DNA of 64,000 nt from Orbilia blumenaviensis (taxonomy: Eukaryota; Ascomycota; Orbiliomycetes; Orbiliales; Orbiliaceae). The DNA lies in assembly GCA_036872755.1 (NCBI GenBank), contig JAVHNS010000002.1, positions 2,170,001 to 2,234,000 on the forward strand. Direction: 5' to 3'. Numbering within the stretch: the first letter of the stretch is position 1; each line of letters starts with the position of its first letter. Both the position numbers and the translations under genes were made by a program. The notes under the pieces are model-generated. The model was not told the DNA's origin, searched no databases, and saw only the letters and a program-made list of their open reading frames with translations. Of the stretch, positions 26,160 to 37,540 are shown in pieces.

Positions 26160-26265
26160 TCCCTCGAACCAGATTCGAACTGGTGACCTGCAGGTTACGA
26201 TTGATCAGAAGTGAACTCCTGAAGACTTTTACAGCCTGTTGTGATACCAACTACACCATCGAGGG
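26160..26265 (-). tRNA. tRNA-Tyr (anticodon GTA), intron-containing
   Basis: Read on the minus strand, the acceptor stem CCCTCGA (26265-26259) pairs with TCGAGGG (26167-26161), with discriminator A at 26160. The D-arm is GGTGTAGTTGGTATCAC, with G18G19 and A14. The T-arm is ACCAG-TTCGAAT-CTGGT. The anticodon loop is CTGTAA|A with GTA at 26232-26230. A 33-nt intron (26228-26196) follows position 37, the canonical site, and eukaryotic tRNA-Tyr genes normally carry an intron there. The anticodon stem has four good pairs and an A27-C43 mismatch. The D-stem has three pairs. A Pol III terminator follows. The mature length is 73 nt before CCA. Confidence 0.88.
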
Positions 26266-26885
26266 TCGTTATTTGTTGGAGGCGGAGGTCAGAAAGGCGG
26301 TTCATCAAGTTGTGAAGACAGGGATTCAAGATAAGGACGAAAACACGAGATAATCACCGACCACATCATCGTCAGTGGCATTGATGGAAGGTGCTTGTCG
26401 ATTCACTAGTTCCTTGAAGGCAAGAGCTCGAGCGTGAGAGTTGTATTGAAAACTCAGCCGTGTGACAACGACTTTGTTGCATTTTGAAGTGGAACACAAA
26501 AACTCCTCGCTTGGATTTCAACGGTATACGTCGCATGGATGTTACACAGCCAGACAGCTTAACTGGAAGACTGATTACAGATTGGAATTCGGCTAAAACG
26601 GCATTGACATCGGTTTTCATTGGCACTAGCACTAGCCTCTATCTACTTTCGAAAAGGCGGACCTCTTTGTATGGTAGGTATTTCAGTTGGCCGACTTCCT
26701 GTTATCTCTCAATTCCTCATATTGTAGAGTTAAAAGATTGTCTAGACATATACCACAGCGGCCACAGTGCGTAGGTATAATATAGAAGCATTCAAATAGA
26801 ATCTACCTAGAATTGACACGAATGAGGCTAATAGAGCGTCCAGCATTAGCCCCTAGGGAGAACATACAACTGATAAAAGGTCGCA
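26266..26885. other. Intergenic region tRNA/DHODH
   Basis: Upstream of both the tRNA (minus) and the dihydroorotate dehydrogenase gene (plus). Small frames on both strands (about 90 codons) are not convincing. Confidence 0.5.
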
Positions 26886-27854
26886 ATGGCTCCCCGAATC
26901 ACCATTTCCCCACCCCTCCTAAACACATCGACGCCTTGGGCAACCTCTTTATCAGACCTCCAGGCCATCTACGATAGCCACTCTACCGGTGCAGTCGCAA
27001 CTCGCACTTCCTTCCCGGTGACAGGATTCCAGGATAACCCTTCTATCCATCAACATGCCTTCCTCCCAAACTCATCATCCCTCAATACCTATGGTTACTC
27101 CCCAAACCCCCTTCCGTATTATCTCGATTCCATAGAGTCAATCATCACCTCATCCGAGCTTCCACAGTCGAAGCCCTTTATCATTTCAATTACTGGAACA
27201 TCCTCGGAAGTCACCTCTTCAGTTTCTACGATTTCATCATGGGCACACAGAAACAAATTCAAGATCTATGCAGAAATAAACTTATCATGCCCAAATATTC
27301 CGGATAAGCCACCACCGGCCTATTCATCATCAGGCCTGAAGCCCTATCTACAAGGATTATCTGACCTGCAAAAATCTTTGGACGTGACAATGGTACCTGT
27401 GGGAATCAAGACGCCACCATATACCTACCAAAACCAGTTCGATGAGTTGATATCCGCGGTGGAAGAGTTTCCTGGCGTGCTTTCGTTTATTACAGCCACT
27501 AATACGTTGGGAAACTCGTTGTTTTATGCATTTGACCTGCCGAATACCAACGAAGGGGGCTTGACCCCAATAATCACATCGGCAGCTGGGACCGGAGTTG
27601 GGGGGCTGGCCGGAGAAAGCATTCATCCATTAAGCTTGGGAAATGTATTTACTATCAGGAATATGTTGGATAAGAGTGCGCACGAAGACATAAGAGATAT
27701 AGTTGTCATTGGAGCTGGTGGGGTCGGAGATCAAGCTGGGTATAAAAGAATGAGAAAGGCAGGGGCAGCCGCAGTCGGAGTTGGGACAGCGTTTGGGAGA
27801 GAAGGGGTAGAGATCTTTGGTAAAATCCTCAGTGCCGGCGCAGAACTAATTTAG
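26886..27854 (+). CDS. Dihydroorotate dehydrogenase, class 1A-like (fumarate-type)
   Basis: Flavoprotein of the DHODH family, which oxidises dihydroorotate to orotate in pyrimidine synthesis. Single exon, 322 aa, with no N-terminal mitochondrial or membrane extension, so it resembles the soluble class 1A enzymes (yeast Ura1) rather than the membrane-bound class 2 enzyme. Key sites are INLSCPN (about 137), whose Cys is the class 1 active-site base, VGIKTPP (FMN-binding Lys), TNTLGNSLF, and the Gly-rich phosphate-binding segments GVGGLAG and VIGAGGVGDQAG. Convergent with RFC3 with 156 bp between stops. It could be the main enzyme or a paralogue beside a class 2 enzyme elsewhere. Lack of introns sets it apart from its neighbours. 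Confidence 0.88.
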   Translation: MAPRITISPPLLNTSTPWATSLSDLQAIYDSHSTGAVATRTSFPVTGFQDNPSIHQHAFLPNSSSLNTYGYSPNPLPYYLDSIESIITSSELPQSKPFIISITGTSSEVTSSVSTISSWAHRNKFKIYAEINLSCPNIPDKPPPAYSSSGLKPYLQGLSDLQKSLDVTMVPVGIKTPPYTYQNQFDELISAVEEFPGVLSFITATNTLGNSLFYAFDLPNTNEGGLTPIITSAAGTGVGGLAGESIHPLSLGNVFTIRNMLDKSAHEDIRDIVVIGAGGVGDQAGYKRMRKAGAAAVGVGTAFGREGVEIFGKILSAGAELI

Positions 27855-28010
27855 AATATAGATGCCTATTTACTTGCCTGGCTCCGCTTGAAGGGTGTCA
27901 AAGGCTGTTAAGTTAAAATATAGGAATCCCTGAAGTTTCGGGGCCGACAGAGTTGTATCCAGCTTTGTCAATAGATGAAGTCTTTATTTCTTTAAAATAT
28001 CTACCAAATA

Positions 28011-29376
28011 TTACCCTTTAGCTTTAGCGATCATCTCTGCTCCGGTCTTCACCACTCCTGCAAAACCTGCTGTCTGGATGCTCTCATTGCCTCCAGCGGC
28101 GACCCTCCCTTCTATTTCTGCCATGCCTGCCAACCACTGAACTCTTACGTGGGGCTTAACGTCCAGTCGGCATAGCTCCTCTGCTACTGCTTGTAAAATA
28201 TCGGTCAACGCTAGTCCTTTGAGTGTCTTGATCCTATTCACAGTAATCAAGGCTGTCGTCATATCCTCCGTCAAAAGCGTACTCATTATCGCCTGAATAT
28301 CTTCCGGGTGCGGCGCCGCCACACATTCATATATCGATGTCTCAGTTATTAGTTCCCTTTGAACGTCTGGTCCGGATAGTGCGACGCCGTTTTTATCCAG
28401 TGGTGTAGATCCAGCAAAGCAGGCCTGAAGAACGTTCAAAGCACGTCTCATATCACCCCTCGAAAGATGTAACAGCGCATCTATAGCTGTAGGGTCGATT
28501 CTAACCTTCTCAGATTCTATAACATGCTCCACTCTTCTCCGTAATGCTGGGATTGGGAGAGGGGAGAACCTAAAACGGGTGCATCTCGATAACAGAGCAG
28601 CGTTGAGTTTGTGTGTATAGTTCGCAATGATGCAGAATCGCACATTGGAGGTGTATTTCTCCATGATACGTCTCAGAGCATTCTGAGCTGTCGATGTCAT
28701 GGCATCGGCTTCGTCCAGGATAATAAGTTTAAATTGTGCGATCGAAGAAGCAGCATTCGAGGGTTCTAGTTTGGTGGAAGAAAATATCTGTTTCGTGGAG
28801 GCAAATGTCTTGATTTGTTCTCGAACGACATCAATACCACGGTCGTCGGAGGCATTGAGTTCCAAGACATGGTGGCGAAGAGCAGCTTCTGATTTAGTAT
28901 TGTAAATCCGCCGGGCGAGAGCTAGGATTGTAGATGTTTTGCCTGTTCCAGGTGGGCCGTAGAAGAGTAGGTGTGGGAGTTTCTAAAAAAGACTGTCAAT
29001 CAGCTGGTATGATATAACCATATCTGAAGTAACATACATTTTGATCAATGAATTTGTTTACTATAATCCACATTAGCATTTATTTTTAGCATATACTTAT
29101 GAGACAGGATGATGGTGTTGTACTTGTAGTCAAGATGTCCTCATGTCCAGATACATCGTCGAGGCTCTGTGGTCTGTACTTTTCAACCCTGCCATAAAAC
29201 CGTTTAGAATCGCAATTCGTGGGAGGTGGAATTGGTTATAGAGCTCACCAAGGCAGCGAATCCCCAACTTCTACCGGTAAATTGGCAGCACTCCGCTTGC
29301 CTTTAGCTTCAACTGATGAGAACGTTATGCCAGTATCGACGGGCCCGTCGTCGAGATCCATTTCGTCGTCCGACAT
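28011..29376 (-). CDS. rfc3: Replication factor C subunit 3 (clamp loader small subunit)
   Basis: AAA+ subunit of the RFC complex that loads PCNA, orthologous to yeast Rfc3/human RFC5. Minus-strand exons are 29376-29249, 29188-29124, 29060-29038 and 28982-28011 (395 aa); phases close. Exon 3 is only 23 nt. Motifs are SLPWVEKYRP at the exon 1/2 junction (about 41-50), Walker A GPPGTGKTS, Walker B LIILDEADAM, and SRCTRFRF with the arginine finger. ELNASDDRGIDVVR distinguishes Rfc3 from other small subunits. The N-terminal 38 residues are an acidic extension. A 73-codon frame on the plus strand over exon 1 is a shadow. Confidence 0.95.
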
Positions 29377-29923
29377 TGTGGTTGGTGTGACCGAATATCA
29401 GTCGGTAATATCGATGTACGTATGTATGCGAATTACTTGAAAAAGGAAAAGATCGATTTGAGGTGTAGGCGGTGGTATTCCGAAGCTGGAGGTAATTTGG
29501 TGGAGCTTAACAGCTAGCTGGTTGGTAGACGCGAGAGCTGAGGTTGCTGAATTTAGTGGGAAGACGCGTTCGCAACACCTCTCTAAATCCCTGCAGATGC
29601 CGAAGAACAGGCGTTAGAATCTACATAAATCTCGAGCCTTCATATTATTATTTTTACAAAAATCCTTCCGCCGACCGTCTAATTATTTCTATGTGCCAAC
29701 TAGTTCTTAATTAAGAAGTAAAAGGCTACAATGCCATTTTACCTTGGTTCTATATGAAGTATAAAGCTTTTACTATCGATCGCTCCCCGAATTATCTACA
29801 ATAAGCCAGCCTAACCCCATCATTACTGAAAAAACCCATTAAAATATATTATCTATCTACAGGCGTTTATTCGTCGCCCGTAGAGATAAGGCAGAATGCA
29901 TACAAAAGGACGAAGAACTGCAT
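29377..29923. other. Intergenic region between SND3 3' end and RFC3 5' end
   Basis: Holds the RFC3 promoter (read leftwards) and the 3' end of the next minus-strand gene. No gene seen. Confidence 0.6.
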
Positions 29924-30671
29924 TTACTCCTCCTTAGCACCTCCTCGGAAAGACTTCTCAGCCTGTTCAACGCTCTTTTTGTCGCTCTTGGTCTCTCCAC
30001 CAGCAGCACCCATGAAGCCAGCGGCCTTCCACGGTCTCTTCAAATCGCCAGCAGCGGGTTGACCCCAAAGGTGGATCTTGATCAAGTTTCCCTCAAGAGC
30101 TCCCTTCAATGGGACAATGCTTTGGATGAGGAGTGGGTTGGTGTACTTCATGTAGAGATGCATGAATGCGACCATGGCCATACCGGTTAATTGGGACTTG
30201 TAAAGGGATTTAAGTTGGCCCTCATCGTATTGGCAGATCGTGGTGGTGACAAGTTTGGGTTCTTCGCCGGAGAGTGGGGCAGCAGGCTCAACATATTTGA
30301 GGGTGGTCATGTCTATGGATTTGCGCATAGTATTAGCACTATCCTTCTGGTACAAAGACCTGGGATCTAGGGATAGAGAGGGTGCATCATACCATTCTTC
30401 TTCTTGATCTGTTTTCCAACATAGAAGTATAGGAAGACGATGACGATGTTGGAGAGGATGTAGAGACCACGAACAGCCCAAAGAACGTTCTCATCTTCAA
30501 AGGGAATCTTCTTCGCAAGTTGCATCAGTCCGAGGACTACAACGATGTTAGAACTAAAGTCGTGAGGTTAATCCGTTAGTATCTAATGTCATTTCTACTG
30601 GTGTCACGAGCCTCGTGCTATTGTGGGTTTGTCGCATGGGGGTCTTACACTTGAGGGTTTAAACCGAACAT
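29924..30671 (-). CDS. snd3: SRP-independent targeting protein Snd3 / Pho88
   Basis: ER membrane protein of the SND pathway for SRP-independent targeting, first described as Pho88. Minus-strand exons are 30671-30649 (23 nt), 30553-30393 and 30312-29924 (190 aa, the usual length). The start MFGLNPQVSN is conserved, and the first donor at 30648 is required to keep the phase. Exon 2 encodes a hydrophobic segment (YILSNIVIVFLYFYVG, about 42-57); exon 3 carries DMTTLKYVEP and MHLYMKYTNPLL, the core of the family, then KRPWKAAGFMG and a basic/Glu-rich tail. A longer frame starting at 30481 reads through the second intron and is not the true N-terminus. Confidence 0.94.
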
Positions 30672-31164
30672 TGTGGCGATAGAAGCTGGCTTAGACGATG
30701 CAAATTTAATAAAAGAAGAAGAGGTACTGGTTATAGATGATACACCAGAAAGAAGAACAGACACAGGTTTTAAGTAAGGATGTGGGATGTTGAGGAAAAG
30801 GAGACTGGGCCTTGTGTCTGGGTTGAGTTAACGTTAATTAACACGGTTGTCAAAGGCCGAAAAATTTAGGCAGGTGCGGCGGCGTCGAGTTTAGCGATGC
30901 TTCCAGAAGGTGGCCAAGTTACGCAAACACTCGCAATGCAGTCACGTGAGGGTCAGCACGATATTAATATCCGATAGAACCGCGATCGCAGGTTTAAATA
31001 TAGTGCTGCGGTTCATAAGTTTCGGAGAATAGAATGGGATATGATAGTTGAGCGGCTTTGGGCGGGAATGTGAATAGAGAAATCATGTATACTATGCAAA
31101 TGGCGATATTCGGACCCCCACGCAACCAGACCTTATACAACAGGTACCAGCTTGAGCCTCGATC
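30672..31164. other. Intergenic region between ARPC3 3' end and SND3 promoter
   Basis: SND3 promoter region. No gene seen. Small plus-strand frame at 31058-31264 overlaps the last ARPC3 exon and is a shadow. Confidence 0.6.
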
Positions 31165-32070
31165 CTACAAGTTTTTGCCCATAAACTTCCTCTTTGTGAA
31201 ACTAAGCCACCACTATATAAACAAAACCAAGATGTGGTTAGTAAATTCCGTATGCGACCTATAAGTTTTATAGTGTTATTACTATCGGGCATTCCTACCT
31301 TTGATGGTACGGTGGCCGATTCAAAGTAAACCCTCGACAACAGTCTAATTGTGAGTTCCTGTCTGATCTGACTGATATACTGTCGAAGTGTATCCGCTTC
31401 ATTCCTATCCCTAGCTGGAGCGAACAAAGCATTCAATGGGAATGTTGGATCACCCGGCAGCGCAAAGTGCTCAAGAGCTAAAGTATTCAATGCCTATCCC
31501 AAGATACAAATCAGCCAATCCATCTCTCCCACAGCTCTCCCCAAGGAATCTTAGCATCCGCCCCGTCAAGAAAATCGACAATTACCTTCTCTGCCTCTCG
31601 TCCAGACATATTTGGCTTAATCCTTCCCAGGCACTCACTGATGAATAAAATACCATAGATCAATACTCGATCAGCTGGTCCCTTGATCTCGAAGTTTCGG
31701 AATAGAGTATTTGCCCTAAAGAGCACTAATGTTTCGTCCAGGATATCGTAGGACTCCGATTCCGGGTCAACGTGGATCTCGTCATCTTCGGCTCCGAGTA
31801 ATGGGAGGGTATAAGCGGGGCCGCGAGTTCTAGTTCGGAGAGGCAAGAGGGCGAAGTTGCCTATAATTTAGAAAATATATTCCGTTAGCTCTGATCAGAT
31901 GATATGGGTAACTTGAAGCTTGTTTTGCGGGGAATCCGTAGCTGACGTATGATCGCGTACCTATTATCCGGACGTCAGTGTCGCTGAGAAAGCTGGAATG
32001 ATAGGCCTAGGATGAATTAGCAGCTGAGAGATAAAGAGGGATCTCTATTAGGAACAATTCATACCGGCAT
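31165..32070 (-). CDS. arc18: Arp2/3 complex subunit 3 (ARPC3, p21-Arc)
   Basis: Subunit of the Arp2/3 actin-nucleating complex, acting at cortical actin patches. Minus-strand exons are 32070-32065 (6 nt: ATG CCG), 32006-31961, 31860-31586, 31493-31299 and 31212-31165 (189 aa). The model is fixed by conservation: MPAYHSSFLSD across exon 1/2, LLPLRTRTRGPAYTLP, IYGILFISECL, then REAEK joined to ALNTLALEHF, LPGDPTFPLNALFAP, and the C-terminal WWLSFTKRKFMGKNL in exon 5. Two introns retain long open frames, so naive frame calls extend past the true splice sites. The Met-Pro exon is extremely small. Confidence 0.95.
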
Positions 32071-32856
32071 GGTGAATATGGTCTGGGGGTCGTCAGATGA
32101 ATTCGAAGGAGCTGTGGGATGTTGACATCAGGGCGTGCCTGGCGGCTCCTTGGAGCTCAACTGCGGCTTAGCTTGGGGGCGCCACCAGTGTCGGGTGGGG
32201 CTTAGAGATTGGTGCTCAGAACTGCGCAGGGTCTACGCATCTTTTATCACATACGATCTTAGCATTCTCTTGGCGTTGGGTTACCCAAACATCACATTGT
32301 CTACACCTGTGCCCTCTGCTTTGATGAATCCTCTCTAGTCAAGAAACCGTTTACATCGTCCTAGAAATGTAGACACGCTGTAGGCACTCAAGGCTTCTAT
32401 ACTCTCCAACTTACTACCCGATATCATATGAAGATCCCCAGGGCTGATGCCAGTCATAGCCCTTCAACATAGCCCATCCTCGAATGCATCACAAACCTCA
32501 ATATTGTTGCAACTTTTGAGCTTCAACCTCCAGCCTTCCAATGTTTAAATTCCTAACAGACCCAAGTTAAACCCAGGCAGCTGCTAACGCTTTCGAAAAG
32601 CCCCTGGGCTTCCGAGTTCCTGGTTTGATATCGCAATATCTTTGGTTTGCTAGTCCCACACATTCACAGCTACGGATTCACCATAATATTGATACCCTAT
32701 GTTACACAAAACCTTATCCTAGGCACCTGAGCTGGATACAATTCATCCGTATCGCCTCAAGCTGAAGTTTGGTCAGATGTGAACAACCACTGACCATTGG
32801 CTGTAGGGGTTTTTCCTTCTGGTATCATTCCAATCCCTAGTGTCCTCGAGGTTTAC

Positions 32857-32995
32857 GGGACAGGACAGTGCAGCCTGTACTAGTACTGTGCATAAAGCTG
32901 TGCACCAAGTGGCGATGAGGCCATGACCGGCTACCTACAGCATTTTTGAAGATTCCTTTCGTCTACCTGCATTCGCTGCTACACTGTCCTGTCCC
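32857..32995. repeat. Inverted repeat with 18-bp arms
   Basis: 32857-32874 (GGGACAGGACAGTGCAGC) is the reverse complement of 32978-32995 with one mismatch; 14 bp at the outer end are exact. The 103-nt spacer contains the palindrome GTACTAGTAC. It could be a short TIR element or a stem-loop. Confidence 0.8.
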
Positions 32996-35900
32996 AGGTC
33001 CAATCTGACCGTGCTTTGACCTCACCCGCAGCTATATGCGAGTGTTTATTCTGCGCATTTACGCCATGCACCTGTTGTACTCGTCCCGATGCGGGTGTTC
33101 CGCAAACTCCTTGATCTCCATCTCATATCGCAATCGGTTCAGGTAAATGAATAGTGGGCACCTACGTTATTAAAGATACTCACTCCATGATAAAGATTGA
33201 ATTTGCGAATTGTCGCAAGATTGCGAATCATACATCTATCACAATAAAATCACCGCCAAACACGGGACAGCCTGCCCAATAATTTGATAACACAATGAAT
33301 ATGAAAGCGTTTTACAACTTGAGTAATCACTTTAAGATAACGTATGTGTAATCGTTGCAAATGCGCCTCTAAGATGAGGCATATATTTCACGAATGAGGA
33401 TGATAGCAAAAACGCCGATAATTCGATATTTGGTAGCGAGCCGTCCCGCTGGAGATAATCGACATATGTTGTCCCCACCAGCCTTATAAAAATTGGCACG
33501 ATCGATCATTTTCCATGGATGATGTCCTGGTACTGAATCTTCAGCATGTATTGAACAAGGAACTCCCTCGAAATTGAACCTAGTAGATCCGAATGAGCTT
33601 GCAGGCCAAGCCAGCAAGCATTAGACGACGGGGTGTTGATCTTGTATAATCATTGCTGTCGATTGCGGGAGGCCTCGAGGGTTGTAACTATCGATGGTTG
33701 GCCTGTCCTGCCATAACTATACTCCCTGGCAGCACCCCTGCTAAAAATATCTCACACCGCCTATAGTAACAGCAGGGACTCGAGTAGACAGGTATCCATC
33801 CGTCTTAGAACCCTAGAAATCAAACAGCGGCAAACGTTTAAACCTGGCAAATATGAAGAAAATAGAAATGTAGCCAAGAGTTCTGCGGAGTTCTGCGACA
33901 GCAATATCGAAACATGCACAGCTATAGCTAGTAATTCCAGTTAGGTATTTGTGTACCTCATCAATATCGACATCATATCGGCGCTGTCGAGCTCGCTCAC
34001 TTGCCGTCACGCATCGATGCATCTGCAAGATTAGATCACATTCGAACTTCTCTTCGTGGCTGCTGATGCTGTTTCGTTTCATTTCGCCTTTTACAAACCA
34101 GTAGGATCGAAAATGCTACATTGGCCGCTTACTTTTTTAAAAATAAAATTTACATACCCTTTCTTGATATAGAGCCAAGCCATCTATCAAGTTTGACGCC
34201 GATATAAGATATCTCTATGCATGTTTGGCGAGGAGGGCATCGATCTGCACGAACTTCATTGGCTGTCATCAGCCTGGCTTCAAACGTTCCGATAGGTTGG
34301 TTTAATACTGTTCCCAGGAAAAAAATCCTCTGGTAATGGGGCGAAGCTTTTTCTGACGACGAAGGAATCATGTCCCTTATCCAAGCGAGCTGCTTGTCGT
34401 TGTTGTTGCATACTGCGACTCAACAGACCGCAGAATGGGCTCGCATGCGAGTGAGATTTCGTTAGGGATATGTAAAGTAATCAACATCCCGGAAGGAGCG
34501 CCTGCTTCCGTCCCGTCGAGCTCGAGCCATTCGGCAGCAGAAACAAGACGTCGTGTTGGAAACCCTATTGACGTCTCTAAAAGCGAGTGCCATGGAAATA
34601 CTGGGCATCGTGGATCAGAAAACCAATGAAGCTTTACTGTGAATGGGGCTGCGGGTATTACATCCTTGTCGACGATACAAGCAAGAAGGAGCAGTGCTGC
34701 GTAGGTTTCTGGGAATAGTATGTGTGTGACATGAAGTTTTGCTTACCATCAAGCCAGAAGCTTCGCTTCCGCTCAAAGTTAAGGCCTTCCTGCTCCGAAA
34801 TCACCCCTGCATAAATCTCGATGTCAAATAGGTGAGAGACGCCGGCCTGTATTTTCAGATATATTTCTTCACTACTATGGGGCGGTTCGAGCGCCAATAC
34901 TGATTAGTTAACTTCTGGGTATTCACTTGCTGGTGAACATTAATTCGTATCGATGTATTAGCCAAATATCCCTTCTAAAGTTGGATACAATATATTAGTC
35001 GTGCTATAGCACCGTGGATAGTCACAACGATGTACCTAAGTATGTACAATACACTGGGCAGGATTTCGAATTGCGTCACTTGTGGGTTTTTCAAGAATGG
35101 AGGGTGGGATGCCCAAGGGCGAAGCTTCGAAACTGTCAAACTATGCAGGTGCATGCAGCGGCGATATCGCGACATATCGATACTGGAAGTGAGAGAGACA
35201 AAAAAGGTTCTGCTCATAATTATTTTGAAGTTTAATTTTTCTTCTACCTCAATTTAGAGTATGAAATATATGGTGACTTGTTTCTACATATTGCTACCTT
35301 CATTAGATATGGGTTCATCTCTATTTAGCGTCTTGTTGTTCGGGAGCTCCGAGATTTGCTGCTCGAGTTAGGTTTCTTGGCCTTTGAGGCGGGTTTTCTT
35401 AGCATGAAAGCTTCTTTCAGAAGCATTGTGCGACTTTGAGAGCTTGAGATCTCCTTTCCACAAGCTGTAGCAAGGGCGGAAATTTCTTTGAGAGTAGCCC
35501 ATCGAATATAACAAAATCCCATCAATCCGAGATGCAAGAACCCTCATGGGTTGGTGGAACAAGCTTTTCCATAAATTTCCATGTTAACACTGTGTTGAAA
35601 ACCAGGATTTCGATGTTTCGGTGGAGACACGCCACCACTAGGAGATATGGAGAAGTGGAGACATGTCTAAGAGATTTGCGGAGAGAGTTTAAGTGGAGAT
35701 TATTCTAGACTAGTCGGCTGGGGTAATTTGGCTAGCCAATTGTCTATCGCTACAAACTCAAAGAAATGCAATTTCTCCATACGAGATAGCGAAAACTTAA
35801 GCAGGTTTTGCCTCTCAGAGAAGTAATTTGGGTCAACTCCTTTTGGAAATCGATCGTGATTCGAATCGACTCGGCTTTGACGTTCCGTGATAAACGATAC

Positions 35901-37497
35901 ACCCTTGCCTTGCCCCCAGGTGGCTTACTGGGTTTTTCTTTGGATCCAGCGGCGACCACGACCTCCCAATTTCGAACTTGATTACCACAATTAATATGGT
36001 ATCGATACAAAGCTTACTGAACTGTGCTATCTACAATACCTAAATTTTATTATAGCAGTCCGTCCATAGGAATTATCCGTCTCTCAGACTGACGTTTTTG
36101 TAAAAGGGTTTTCCCAAACCAGGAACTATACACAGCAAAGTATCTGTCACGTCCCTGAGATGTATACTTAGCTCTCGCCTAGATGCGAGACTGGGACAAG
36201 CCTCCCTCGCCCGCACTTGCATGCTGACGGCATCTGCTCAGCGAACCCTCTTCTCAGGATCATAACCAACCTAAAGTCATCGATAGAACAAGAATTATTG
36301 GAAGGGCCGGATTAAAACATGATTTGACCGCAATGTTGTCCTGCTTTTGAGTGGGGTTCGCGGGTTTCGAAGTTGCTTTAGAGTTATTCTGTACCAGCTT
36401 TCCCAGCTGTGGGGCATTTAAACTGGTAGCTTATACTAATATAGCATAATATCCAATGTTTCTGGCACCATATGCTGTCCCGTTACTAGTGCTGAGGGTT
36501 CAAAAATAAGTAACCGTTTGAAGATCCTAGTGACAGGTACCACGAGGGCGCACACAATCCGCATTCGAATCGAAGCGGGTCGCAAAATAAAAGTTATGGT
36601 TTCATTCGGACTTCTGCGTAGGATTTCAGAAGGGCGCTGTCGAACTTCGCATCAGGTACCAAGCCAATGGGTTCGGTTTTTCAGCCGATATAAAAGTAGA
36701 AACAGTCAACAATGGATGCATATATGCAGCATGTCACATCAAAACAGGAGCTTAGCCTCTCCTTTGGGAACGGGAAAAAACAACAATAATGATAATAAAG
36801 TCGAAACAGTGAAGCTGAGATGCAAGCCCAGGGAGACGCAATAGCTCAGCACTTTGGTGGTTGTTTGAAATGATTTTTAATTGTGTGGTTTTTTCCTGCG
36901 GCTACGCAGTCTGCAAATGCAGCTGCGAAAGAAAAGAGAAAAAAAAAAAAAAAAGGAAAGAATGGGATGTTATACGGGCGTCCTCGTCAATGCAATGCGT
37001 GAAGAACTTTGAGGAGAGTTCTGTCAAAGAAGGACGGCCCGGATAATCGTAAATCATAGGGGAAGAGGCAGTCCCCACTTATCACATGAGGAACTCGGAC
37101 GTCTACGGGCTGAGCACTCAAGTGGAGTAGTAGTAATCAAATGTGAGTTTTCCTTGCATGTTGCAGCTAACTATCGTTTCGTTATCCATGGTGCACAAGA
37201 GCCCTTGGCAATCTATACCAGCGACAGAATAGCGGTGGCAGGGGACAAGGAACATTCGATTCAGTGACTGACTTCAAAAAAACGTGTGAGTTACGAATTT
37301 CAAGAGCGGGTGTGCAAGGGTGCCACACGCACGCTAGAATTCGAAGGAGGGGGGGGTCTGGACATGACATTAACATTGTCTTTCCGTCCAGCGGTCACGA
37401 AGAGGGTGTGCTGCCGGTTTTGGGCTCAGAATTAGAATAATAAAAAACGACTTTTTGCTTTTGTGGCATTTTTCCTTTTGCAACACAGTCCTGTGTG

Positions 37498-37540
37498 CCA
37501 AAGCCAAAGCCAAAGCAAATGCAAAGCAAAGCAAAGTAAG
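37498..37540. repeat. CAAAG/CCAAAG tandem repeat
   Basis: Short imperfect tandem repeats of CCAAAG, CAAATG and CAAAG units in intergenic DNA. Confidence 0.7.

Noticed and set aside
30301..30481. Longer N-terminus for SND3 from 30481
   Set aside because: It translates the intron between exons 2 and 3; the spliced model restores the conserved N-terminus and membrane segment.
31511..31585. Extension of ARPC3 exon 3 to TGA near 31511
   Set aside because: Splicing at GTAATT (31585) to 31493 restores the conserved REAEK-ALNTLALEHF sequence, so this part is intron.
35750..36010. Minus-strand 86-codon frame with a mildly protein-like stretch
   Set aside because: Considered as a transposon relic but no transposase, reverse transcriptase or integrase motif is visible.
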